In this document: one piece after another, positions 1 to 6,227 of the stretch
Layout of the letters: each line of letters begins with the position of its first letter
Numbering within the stretch: position 1 is the stretch's first letter
DNA from: an uncultured Butyricicoccus sp.
GTDB lineage: Bacteria > Bacillota > Clostridia > Oscillospirales > Butyricicoccaceae
Direction of reading: 5' to 3'
Assembly: GCA_900544475.1 (NCBI GenBank)
Contig: UQVU01000104.1
Span: 1 to 6,529 of the forward strand
DNA: 6,529 bases
Notes under the pieces: generated by a model
The model's database searches: none
Told to the model about the DNA's origin: nothing
What the model saw: the letters and a program-made list of their open reading frames with translations, nothing else
Program-made: the position numbers and the translations under genes

Positions 1-231
1 CCCATGCGCTTCTTTTCTCCAGTATACGCGCAAAGCGCATGAAATGCGCAACCGGAGCGCGGCAAATTTTTTATTCCGAAAAATAATGCAGGACACAGAA
101 CACTCCGGGAAAATACACGAAAAGTTCACGAAACCTACATATTCCACCGAAAAACCGCCTTATGATATGTAATTTAGGTGTACGGAACATGAATATTTGG
201 TTAAAAGGCAGTTTTTCGCGCACGGGAGGAT

Positions 232-237
232 TATAAT
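232..237 (+). promoter_or_regulatory. Candidate -10 box of exporter operon
   Basis: A perfect TATAAT lies 44 bases before the adaptor start codon and upstream of its ribosome binding site, the expected place for a sigma-A promoter. No good -35 hexamer sits 16-18 bases upstream: the bases around 209-214 read CAGTTT. The promoter is therefore either weak, activator-dependent, or not real. Another possible -10 (TATGAT, 161-166) also lacks a matching -35. Confidence 0.35.
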
Positions 238-264
238 ACCATTACTATCACTGAGCAGGTATTA
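234..264. promoter_or_regulatory. Dyad overlapping -10, possible operator or leader hairpin
   Basis: TAATACC (234-240) and GGTATTA (258-264) are perfect 7-bp inverted copies separated by 17 bases. The left arm overlaps the TATAAT box and the right arm ends just before the ribosome binding site. That position suits a repressor site, or an RNA hairpin next to the ribosome binding site. No regulator gene lies in the window, so the function is inferred. Confidence 0.3.
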
Positions 265-265
265 C

Positions 266-272
266 GGGAGGG
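266..272 (+). promoter_or_regulatory. RBS fixing the TTG start of the adaptor
   Basis: GGGAGGG is followed by an 8-base spacer and TTG at 281, an ideal distance. The nearby ATG at 274 is only one base away from it and opens a different frame that ends at 468, so it is not the start of the adaptor. This site is the main reason for choosing TTG. Confidence 0.7.
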
Positions 273-280
273 AATGAAAC

Positions 281-2035
281 TTGAAACTGCCACTCGACAG
301 ACTGCGGCATCTGAAAGGGAAAGCCGCCGATTCCGCAGGCGGTGCGCCGGACGGAAAGAAAAAGAAGCGCCGAAAGCGGAAAAAGCCGGTCGTTATCGCG
401 GCGGCGGCCGTTGTGCTGCTCGGCGGCGCGGCCGTTTTCCATCATGCCTCGGCCGCGAAAAAGAATGACGCGGCGCAGAACTACATCGAAGCCACAGCCG
501 CGCGGCAGGACATACAGAAAACCCTGTCCGCGACCGGCACCATTCAGCCGGCGAACCAGTACAATGTAACTTCGAGCGTGCAGGGCGAGGTGCTCTCCTG
601 CACCTTTGAGGAGGGCGACACGGTAAAAAAGGGCGATACGCTCTACGAAATCGACAAGACCGACGCCCAGAACCAGATCGACCAGGCGAAGCTCCAGCTT
701 CAGCAGAGCCGCAACAGCTACAACCAGACGGCGGAAAGCCTCAAGGACCTGACCGTGACCTCGAAAAAGTCCGGCATGATTACCGAGCTGTATGTTGAGG
801 TCGGCGACGAGGTGCAGGCCGGGGCGAAAATCGCAGACGTCCGCGACTCCTCGTCGATGGAGCTGCGCGTGCCGTTCAATTCGTCCGATGTTTCGAAATT
901 CGGCGTCGGCTCGACCGCGACGGTCACGATGGACGGCTCGTTCGAAACGCTTTCGGGCACCATGACCGCCATCGACGCGCAGGAAACCGTGCTTGACGGC
1001 TATCAGATCGTAAAATACGTCACCATCCGCGTGTCCAACCCGGGCGGCCTGTCCACCTCGTCCGCCGCAACCGCGACCATTAACGGCGTGGCCTGCAATC
1101 AGGGCGCGAACTTTACCTATCTCAGCGAGTCCACCATCACCGCGGAAGCCTCCGGCACGGTCGCAAGCCTGTCGGTCAGCGAGGGCTCGCGCGTGTCGGT
1201 CGGCTCGGTCGTGGCGCATCTCAGCTCGACCTCGACCGAAAATCAGGTGACAAACAGCAAGCTGTCGCTCGAACAGCAGCAGCTTTCCTACCAGAACACG
1301 GTCGATAAGCTGAACGACTACACCATCACCGCGCCGATTGACGGCACCATCATCACCAAGAACATCAAGGTCGGCGATACGCTCGACGCAACAAACGGCC
1401 AGACTACCCTCGCGGTCATCTACGACCTGTCCTATCTGACGTTCGACATCTCGCTCGACGAACTGGACGTGGGCGAAGTCGCGGTCGGCCAGACGGTCAA
1501 CATCTCCTGCGACTCGCTCGGGGACGGCGCCTCGTTCGAGGGCAGGGTGACAAAGGTTTCGGTCGCGGGCACGACTTCGAACGGCGTGACCACTTACCCG
1601 GTCACGGTCCGCATTGATAACGCGCCGGACGGCCTGCTGCCCGGCATGAACGTGGACGCGACCATCGTTGTCGAGGAGTCGAAGGACGCTCTCACCGTGC
1701 CGGTCGCGGCGGTTCAGCGCGGCAGCACCGTTTATGTCAAGGACGACTCCGCGAAGAACACGGACGGCGTGATGGTCGGCGGAACGGTACTTCCGGACGG
1801 CTGGCGCGAGGCCGAGGTCGAAACCGGCCTTTCGGACGATAACAACATCGAAATCACCTCGGGTCTCAGCGAGGGCGACGTCGTTTACGTGCCGCAGATG
1901 CAGGCGCAGTCCTCCTCGGACGAGCAGATGATGCCCGGCGGCGATATGGGCGGCGGCCCCGGCGGTGACATGGGCGGCGTTCCCGGCGGCGGTGGCGGCG
2001 GAATGCCCGGTGGCGGCGGAGGCGGCAGATCGTGA
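281..2035 (+). CDS. HlyD/MacA-type efflux adaptor with Gly-rich tail
   Basis: Membrane-fusion (adaptor) subunit of an ABC exporter, 584 residues. It has a short cytoplasmic N-terminus with a polybasic run (KKKKRRKRKK, 26-35), one membrane anchor at about 36-54, and an extracytoplasmic body. Two lipoyl/barrel modules are visible in series. Module 1 has half-motifs around QGEVLSCTFEEGDTVKKGD (101-119) and SGMITELYVEVGDEVQAG (164-181), separated by a helical stretch (127-157). Module 2 has half-motifs around SGTVASLSVSEGSRVSVG (291-308) and APIDGTIITKNIKVGD (351-366), separated by a Gln-rich helix (about 317-346). A MacA-like membrane-proximal region with TVPVAAVQ (472-479) follows. The tail (552-584) is Gly-rich tandem repeats. 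MacA (about 370 residues) and YknX are much shorter, and the extra length is mostly the second module and the tail. First gene of a three-gene operon; its TGA overlaps the ATPase start. The family is clear; the exported substrate is unknown. Confidence 0.9.
   Translation: MKLPLDRLRHLKGKAADSAGGAPDGKKKKRRKRKKPVVIAAAAVVLLGGAAVFHHASAAKKNDAAQNYIEATAARQDIQKTLSATGTIQPANQYNVTSSVQGEVLSCTFEEGDTVKKGDTLYEIDKTDAQNQIDQAKLQLQQSRNSYNQTAESLKDLTVTSKKSGMITELYVEVGDEVQAGAKIADVRDSSSMELRVPFNSSDVSKFGVGSTATVTMDGSFETLSGTMTAIDAQETVLDGYQIVKYVTIRVSNPGGLSTSSAATATINGVACNQGANFTYLSESTITAEASGTVASLSVSEGSRVSVGSVVAHLSSTSTENQVTNSKLSLEQQQLSYQNTVDKLNDYTITAPIDGTIITKNIKVGDTLDATNGQTTLAVIYDLSYLTFDISLDELDVGEVAVGQTVNISCDSLGDGASFEGRVTKVSVAGTTSNGVTTYPVTVRIDNAPDGLLPGMNVDATIVVEESKDALTVPVAAVQRGSTVYVKDDSAKNTDGVMVGGTVLPDGWREAEVETGLSDDNNIEITSGLSEGDVVYVPQMQAQSSSDEQMMPGGDMGGGPGGDMGGVPGGGGGGMPGGGGGGRS
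1934..2032 (+). repeat. 24-bp tandem repeats encoding a Gly-rich tail
   Basis: Four consecutive units encode PGGDMGGG, PGGDMGGV, PGGGGGGM and PGGGGGGRS (residues 552-584 of the adaptor). The first two differ at one residue; the last two have replaced DM with glycines. The units are CCC/GGC/GGT-rich and similar in DNA as well as protein, so slippage is a likely origin. The last unit also carries the GGAGG that serves the next gene, so repeat number and sequence are constrained by translation of the ATPase. Confidence 0.75.
2018..2022 (+). promoter_or_regulatory. RBS of the ATPase inside the adaptor Gly codons
   Basis: GGAGG within the glycine codons is 9 bases before GTG (2032) and 12 bases before ATG (2035). 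The spacing favours GTG, and the overlapping stop/start (GTGATG, with TGA inside) points to translational coupling. The surrounding GC-rich repeat offers several weaker GG-rich matches, so the exact site is not certain. Confidence 0.5.
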
Positions 2036-2757
2036 TGAATACCGCAAATCAGACGCCGCTCATCGAGCTGCGCGACATCTATAAAATCTATCACATGGGC
2101 GACACCGAGGTGCACGCTTCGGACGGCGTTTCGCTCAAAATCTGCAAGGGCGAGTTCGTTGCCATCGTCGGCCAGTCCGGCTCGGGCAAAAGTACGCTCA
2201 TGAATATCATCGGCTGTCTGGACGTCCCGACGACCGGAAAGTATTTTCTGAACGGCGAGGACGTTTCCGAGCTGACCGACGACGAGCAGGCGGAAATCCG
2301 CAACAAGACTCTTGGCTTTATCTTTCAGCAGTACAACCTCATCCCCAAGCTGACCGTGCAGGAAAACGTCGAGCTGTCGCTGCTCTACGCCGGGATGCCG
2401 GCAGACGAACGCGCCCGCCGCGCCCGTTTCCAGATCGACCGCGTAGGACTCAAGGGCAAGTACAAAAACCTGCCGAGCCAGCTCTCCGGCGGCCAGCAGC
2501 AGCGCGTTTCCATCGCGAGAGCGCTCGCCGGGGACCCGTCCGTTATCCTCGCGGACGAACCGACCGGTGCGCTCGACTCGCACACGAGCCGCGAGGTGCT
2601 CGACTTTCTGCAAAAGCTGAACAGCGAGGGAAATACCATCGTGCTCATCACCCACGACAACAGCATCGCGCAGGAAGCAAAGCGCGTGGTGCGCGTCGCG
2701 GACGGTCACATTGTCTTTGACGGCCCGGCGCACGACGCTTTTCCGAGGGGGGACTGA
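2032..2757 (+). CDS. ABC exporter ATPase, MacB/LolD family
   Basis: Cytoplasmic ATPase of 241 residues that drives the permease encoded next. All motifs are intact: Walker A GQSGSGKST (47-55), Q-loop GFIFQQYNL (95-103), signature LSGGQQQRV (151-159), Walker B VILADEP with the catalytic Glu at 176, D-loop GALD (179-182) and the H-loop His at 208 (ITHDN). The length and the LSGGQQQRV form match the LolD/YknY/FtsE-like class that works with MacB-type permeases. The start is GTG at 2032 or ATG at 2035; the former has better ribosome binding site spacing and overlaps the adaptor stop by 4 bases. The 3' end carries GAGGGGGG (2745-2752), the ribosome binding site of the permease. Substrate unknown: antimicrobial peptides, macrolide-like drugs, lipids and toxins are all known for the wider family. 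Confidence 0.95.
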   Translation: MMNTANQTPLIELRDIYKIYHMGDTEVHASDGVSLKICKGEFVAIVGQSGSGKSTLMNIIGCLDVPTTGKYFLNGEDVSELTDDEQAEIRNKTLGFIFQQYNLIPKLTVQENVELSLLYAGMPADERARRARFQIDRVGLKGKYKNLPSQLSGGQQQRVSIARALAGDPSVILADEPTGALDSHTSREVLDFLQKLNSEGNTIVLITHDNSIAQEAKRVVRVADGHIVFDGPAHDAFPRGD

Positions 2758-2760
2758 CGC

Positions 2761-3939
2761 ATGGGATTTTCACAGGCCTTCAAGCTCGCCTTCAAGAGCC
2801 TTTCGGGCAGCAAAATGCGCGCCTTTCTCACCATGCTCGGCATCATCATCGGCGTCGCGTCCGTCATTATCCTCGTGTCGCTCATGCAGGGCATGACGGG
2901 CGAGGTCACCTCGATGTTCGAGGACATGGGCACGAATACGCTCACCGTTTCGGTCACGGGACGCGGCTCCTCGCGCACGGTGGACGCGGACGATATGTAC
3001 GAGCTATACGAGGAAAACTCCGACGTCTTTTCCGCCATGAGTCCGACCGTTTCGGTCATGGGGCAGGTCAAGAACGGCACGGACTCCGACTTGTTCTCCT
3101 CGACCTCGGTCACGGGCGTTTCCGAGCAGTACGACACCATCGGCAAGCTGACCCTCGCGGAGGGACGGTTTCTCAGCTACTCCGACCTCGAAAGCCGCAG
3201 CAAGGTCGCGGTGGTCGGCAGTTACCTCAATAAGAGCGTGTTCGGCGGCCGGGCGGTCGGCCAGACGCTCAAAGTAAACGGCAACATCATTACCATCGTC
3301 GGCGCACTGGACGAAAAGGACGACTCGACCGCAGGCTCGTCGGACGACTGCCTGTATCTGCCGTACACGACCGCCTCCAAGCTGACCTTCGGCATGATTT
3401 CGAGCTATACCTTCGCGACGAAGGACTCCTCGCTCAACAGCCGGGGCACGACCATTATCGAGAACAAGCTCTATTCGGTGTTCCAGAACAGCGATTACTA
3501 TAACGTTTCGGATATGCAGAGCATCGTGGATTCGATGAACGAAATGACGTCCATGATGACCATGGTGCTTGTCGGCATCGCGGGCATCTCGCTGCTCGTC
3601 GGCGGCATCGGCATCATGAACATCATGCTCGTGTCCGTCACCGAACGCACCCGCGAAATCGGTATCCGCAAGTCGCTCGGCGCCAAGCGCCGCGACATCA
3701 TGCGCCAGTTCGTCATTGAAGCCGGAACGACCTCGGCGCTCGGCGGCGTGATCGGTATCGTGTTCGGCTCGGCCGTCGCGGTCATCGCGGGCAAGATCAT
3801 CGGCATCAACGCCTCGCCCTCGGTGTCCGCCATCGGCCTCAGCTTTGGCGTTTCGGTGTTCATCGGCGTGTTCTTCGGCTTCATGCCGGCGAATAAGGCG
3901 GCGAAACTCAATCCGATTGACGCTTTGAGATATGATTAA
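2761..3939 (+). CDS. ABC exporter permease, MacB/FtsX family
   Basis: Integral membrane subunit of 392 residues with four membrane segments: TM1 about 21-43, TM2 about 266-290, TM3 about 318-345 and TM4 about 357-378. Between TM1 and TM2 lies an extracytoplasmic MacB periplasmic-core-like domain (about 44-260). The cytoplasmic motif TERTREIGIRKSLGAKRRDI (294-313) and the C-terminal NPIDALRYD (384-392) are hallmarks of the MacB FtsX-like permease domain. The length is typical of YknZ-like permeases that lack a fused ATPase; Gram-negative MacB itself carries the ATPase on the same chain. It starts 3 bases after the ATPase stop, 8 bases after GAGGGGGG. No outer-membrane TolC partner is in the window, as expected for a monoderm. 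Confidence 0.95.
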   Translation: MGFSQAFKLAFKSLSGSKMRAFLTMLGIIIGVASVIILVSLMQGMTGEVTSMFEDMGTNTLTVSVTGRGSSRTVDADDMYELYEENSDVFSAMSPTVSVMGQVKNGTDSDLFSSTSVTGVSEQYDTIGKLTLAEGRFLSYSDLESRSKVAVVGSYLNKSVFGGRAVGQTLKVNGNIITIVGALDEKDDSTAGSSDDCLYLPYTTASKLTFGMISSYTFATKDSSLNSRGTTIIENKLYSVFQNSDYYNVSDMQSIVDSMNEMTSMMTMVLVGIAGISLLVGGIGIMNIMLVSVTERTREIGIRKSLGAKRRDIMRQFVIEAGTTSALGGVIGIVFGSAVAVIAGKIIGINASPSVSAIGLSFGVSVFIGVFFGFMPANKAAKLNPIDALRYD

Positions 3940-3940
3940 C

Positions 3941-4011
3941 AAATCTGCACACGCTAAATCGCAGGGCGGGGTGCCCTCACCCCGCCGTTTGTAACGGTGT
4001 GCAGGAGATTT
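3941..4011. repeat. Long imperfect inverted repeat around terminator hairpin
   Basis: AAATCTGCACAC (3941-3952) pairs with GTGTGCAG...ATTT (3997-4011), with three extra bases in the right arm. It encloses the GC-rich hairpin at 3965-3986, giving a nested two-stem structure directly after the permease stop codon. Confidence 0.55.
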
Positions 4012-4040
4012 ACAGCGGCGGGCTGAGGGCAGCCCGCCCT
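3963..4040. repeat. Pair of near-identical palindromes, inverted orientation
   Basis: The 25 bases at 3963-3987 and the reverse complement of 4016-4040 agree at 23 of 25 positions. Each copy folds into a 9-bp stem with the same CCCT loop (read in the same sense). The two differences are the two partners of one base pair: G-C (3971/3980) in the first copy, C-G in the second. Paired substitution shows that the fold, not just the sequence, has been kept. Such CCCGCC palindromes resemble repeated intergenic elements of GC-rich gut Clostridia; that last link is from memory. Confidence 0.7.
3965..3990 (+). terminator. Candidate weak terminator of exporter operon
   Basis: A perfect 9-bp stem GGCGGGGTG / CACCCCGCC with a CCCT loop (3965-3986) is followed by GTTT. 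It begins 25 bases after the permease stop. The stem is strong, but the T-run is only three bases, so termination may be partial. Some read-through into the SLH gene is possible. Confidence 0.45.
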
Positions 4041-4071
4041 ACAATACCGATAAAAAAGGTGGAAACTCTCC

Positions 4072-5922
4072 ATGAAAAAACTCATTTCTCTGCTTCTGGC
4101 GGCGGTGATGCTGACCGGGAGCCTGCCGGCGGCGCTGGCGGCGTCCGACACCTCGGACAGCGTCATTGAACAGGTGGTCCGGGCCGCCGAGATCATGGTC
4201 GGCGACAGCAGCGGCAACATGAACCTCGGCAGCACCGTCACCCGCGCGGAATACGCGAAAATGCTCGTCTGCGCCTCGGCCTATAAGGATCAGGTTTCCG
4301 GCGCATCCAACTCGTCACCGTTCAAGGACGTTCCCTACACCCACTGGGCGGCCGGCTACATCAAGACCGCCGTGCAGCAGGGCTGGATCTCCGGCTATCT
4401 GGACGGCAGCTACAAGCCGAACCGCACTGTAACGCTTGAGGAAGCCGCGACCGGCGTGCTCAAGCTGCTCGGCTACACGACGAGCGACTTCTCCGGCTCG
4501 TACCCCAACGCGCAGCTCGCGCTTTACAAGTCGCTGAACCTCAATACGCGCATCACCGCCTCGCAGGGCTCGTCCATGACGCGCCGCAATATGATGTATC
4601 TGTTCTACAACCTGCTGAACACCAAGACTAAGGACGGTCAGGTTTACGCGCAGACGCTCGGCTATACGCTGAACAGCAGCGATGAAATCGACTACCTCAG
4701 CATGATTTCGGACACGATGGAGGGCCCGTTTGTCGTGCAGAACGGTCTGTCCTCCATCGTTTCGACCGCCGGAAAGACAGTCTACCGCAACGGCTACGCC
4801 TCCGCGGCGGACGCGGTGCAGAAGTACGATGTTGTCTACTACACCGGCTCGACCGTCTGGGCGTACTCGAACGCCGTGACCGGCACGTATCAGTCCGCGT
4901 CCCCCTCGGCGGCGTCGCCGACTTCGGTCACAGTCGCGGGCAACACCTATGAAATCGAAACGAGCGACGCGGCGTTCGCGCTCTCGACGCTCGGCGGACT
5001 TCATACCGGCGATATTGTCACCCTGCTGCTCGGCCGCGACGGCAAGGTAGCCGCAGCGCTCTCGGCGGAGGATTATTCCTCCGCTGTCGCCGGTCTAGTC
5101 ACCTCGGTCGGCACTGGTACGTTCACCAATTCTGTCGGCAACAGCTACACCACCCGCACCATCACCCTGACCGCCATGGACGGCCAGAGCTATACCTACC
5201 CCTGCTCCAAGACCTCCATCGACGAGGGAAACATCGTTTCTGTCGGTTTCGGCTCGTCCGGGACCGATGTTTCTATCCTGAAGTCCACGAATATCAGCGG
5301 CAAGGTCAGCGGCCGCACCATCGGCAAGAAAACCATGGCGAATGACGTGCGCATTCTGGACGTCAACGACACCTCGGCGAAGCGGATTTACTACTCACGT
5401 CTGAACGGCGCGGAGCTGGAAAGCTCGGATGTGCGCTACTGCGCGGTAAATGTCAATGGTGAAATCACCGACCTCATCCTGCGCGACTTTACGGGCGACC
5501 TTTACGAATACGGCATCATCACGAGCGCCAAGGAAACCTCGGACGATATGTCGCTTTCCGGCACGTACACCTACCTGCTGAACGGCGAAAAGCGCACGCT
5601 TACGACCATGAACATGACGCTTGGCGCGTCCTACGGTCCGGCGCGGCTGACCATCGAGGACGGCCAGCTTTCCGCCGTGCGTGCGCTCTATAAAATCAAA
5701 AACCCGGACAGCGTAACTCTCCTCGGCGTCACCAAGGACAGCGACAGCTGGCTTTTTGCGGACGACTGCGCGGTTTATCTCTACCGGAACAGCACGTACA
5801 GCCTGCTTTCGCTCACCGAGCTGCGAAATAACTTCGACAAATACAATATCATCTGCTACTACGATAAGGACACCAAGGACGGCGGCCGCATCCGTATCGT
5901 GACTGTGCAGGAGAAGGCATAA
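4072..5922 (+). CDS. Secreted S-layer-homology (SLH) domain protein
   Basis: Exported wall-associated protein of 616 residues. It has a signal peptide (MKK, a hydrophobic core at 4-20, and ALA at 21-23 as the likely cleavage site). Three SLH-like units follow. Unit 1 (about 30-70) has TRAEYAKMLV but lacks the usual FxDV..HW opening. Unit 2 (about 83-136) is canonical, with FKDVPYTHWAAGYI and GYLDGSYKPN. Unit 3 (about 147-184) is degenerate. SLH domains bind pyruvylated secondary cell-wall polymers and hold proteins on the cell surface. Residues 185-616 look beta-rich (alternating Val/Thr/Tyr, Gly turns) and match no domain I recognise. The start follows AAAGGTGG (4055-4062) by 9 bases. The gene is separated from the exporter operon by hairpins, so it is probably a distinct transcription unit. 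No catalytic motif is evident; a structural or adhesive role is an inference. Confidence 0.85.
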   Translation: MKKLISLLLAAVMLTGSLPAALAASDTSDSVIEQVVRAAEIMVGDSSGNMNLGSTVTRAEYAKMLVCASAYKDQVSGASNSSPFKDVPYTHWAAGYIKTAVQQGWISGYLDGSYKPNRTVTLEEAATGVLKLLGYTTSDFSGSYPNAQLALYKSLNLNTRITASQGSSMTRRNMMYLFYNLLNTKTKDGQVYAQTLGYTLNSSDEIDYLSMISDTMEGPFVVQNGLSSIVSTAGKTVYRNGYASAADAVQKYDVVYYTGSTVWAYSNAVTGTYQSASPSAASPTSVTVAGNTYEIETSDAAFALSTLGGLHTGDIVTLLLGRDGKVAAALSAEDYSSAVAGLVTSVGTGTFTNSVGNSYTTRTITLTAMDGQSYTYPCSKTSIDEGNIVSVGFGSSGTDVSILKSTNISGKVSGRTIGKKTMANDVRILDVNDTSAKRIYYSRLNGAELESSDVRYCAVNVNGEITDLILRDFTGDLYEYGIITSAKETSDDMSLSGTYTYLLNGEKRTLTTMNMTLGASYGPARLTIEDGQLSAVRALYKIKNPDSVTLLGVTKDSDSWLFADDCAVYLYRNSTYSLLSLTELRNNFDKYNIICYYDKDTKDGGRIRIVTVQEKA

Positions 5923-5952
5923 ACAGAACAGACGCACGAAAGGTGCAAAAAG

Positions 5953-6219
5953 AAGGCGCTCCCGACGGGAGCGCCTGAGACTGTCGAAAAACTAACGTTT
6001 TTCCGCGGGTCTGTGTTCTGACTTCGCAGAACACGGACGTCCGAAAGTTCCCATGCGGAAACTTTCTCCCTCTAGATGAATAAAAACCGTGATACGTGCT
6101 CCCGGTTTTTATGATTTTGCGCAGCAAAATCTATTTCATGCGCGCTCCCGCGCGACAGCGGAAATACCGGATAAAAGAGCTTTATCGACAGACTGAGGCG
6201 CTCCTGACGGGAGCGCCTT
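5953..6219. mobile_element. MITE-like palindromic element with terminal inverted repeats
   Basis: The ends are inverted copies: 5953-5991 matches the reverse complement of 6181-6219 at 34 of 39 positions. Each end contains its own GGCGCTCC-type hairpin (5955-5975 and 6197-6217). Further stems inside are 5986-6003 (GAAAAAC/GTTTTTC), 6009-6038 (12 bp, one wobble, ending GTGTTCTG/CAGAACAC), 6043-6066 (one bulge), 6080-6112 (ATAAAAACCG/CGGTTTTTAT), 6113-6131 (GATTTTGC/GCAAAATC), 6140-6153 and 6170-6186. No transposase or convincing gene is present, and I saw no target-site duplication. A non-autonomous mobile element is one reading; a structured non-coding RNA or a bidirectional terminator block is another. 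Confidence 0.6.
5955..5975 (-). terminator. Hairpin with T-run on the minus strand
   Basis: A perfect 9-bp stem GGCGCTCCC / GGGAGCGCC with a 3-base loop. Read on the minus strand it is followed by TTCTTTTT (5947-5954), a good intrinsic terminator shape. Read on the plus strand it is followed by TGAGACTG, so it lacks a T-run for the SLH transcript, although the strong stem could still define the mRNA end. The matching hairpin at 6197-6217 has TTT on its outer, plus-strand side, so both ends point their T-runs outward. Confidence 0.5.
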
Positions 6220-6227
6220 TGGTCGGC

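Larger units (their letters stand above)
1..280. other. Non-coding leader upstream of exporter operon
   Basis: No recognisable gene lies here. The stretch is more AT-rich than the coding DNA around it. Visible structure: a perfect 6-bp hairpin GCGCAT-gaa-ATGCGC at 35-49; an imperfect dyad in which ACCTACATAT (133-142) faces ATATGTAATTTAGGT (165-179); and, close to the gene, a TATAAT box, a second dyad and the ribosome binding site, listed separately. One frame is open from 2 to 172, but it has no clear start signal and no familiar protein, so I treat it as non-coding. The first 20 or so bases resemble part of the palindromic element at 5953-6219. Confidence 0.6.

Noticed and set aside
2..172. 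Plus-strand frame open from the window edge (56 codons)
   Set aside because: It has no recognisable protein, no ribosome binding site before its ATG codons, and AT-rich composition unlike the genes here. It could be the end of an upstream gene, but nothing supports that.
274..468. ATG-started short frame MKLETATRQ... overlapping the adaptor start
   Set aside because: It is in a different frame, its ATG is one base from the Shine-Dalgarno sequence, and its product is a low-complexity Arg/Ala/Gly string. The TTG at 281 opens the true frame.
248..2047. Long minus-strand open frame (599 codons) opposite the adaptor
   Set aside because: It is antisense to a gene with clear family motifs, is rich in Arg/His/Ala/Gly and has no recognisable domain. 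Such frames are expected opposite GC-biased coding DNA.
1885..2733. Minus-strand open frame with a proline-rich end opposite the ATPase and Gly-rich tail
   Set aside because: The proline run is simply the complement of the glycine codons. The plus-strand ATPase has every family motif.
3004..3942. Long minus-strand open frame opposite the permease
   Set aside because: Its odd Arg/His/Asp-rich composition is the mirror of the permease codon bias. No motifs and no plausible start context were seen.
4009..4045. TTTACA (4009-4014) and TACAAT (4040-4045) as a promoter for the SLH gene
   Set aside because: The hexamers are good, but the spacer is 25 bases and is filled by a hairpin; normal spacing is about 17. 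Only acceptable if the hairpin shortens the distance, which is speculation.
4315..5004. Minus-strand open frame opposite the SLH gene
   Set aside because: Antisense shadow with an Arg/Val-rich, motif-free sequence.
5953..6219. CRISPR array or attC-like site
   Set aside because: There are no regularly spaced direct repeats or spacers and no integrase or cassette genes. The structure is a set of different hairpins with terminal inverted repeats.
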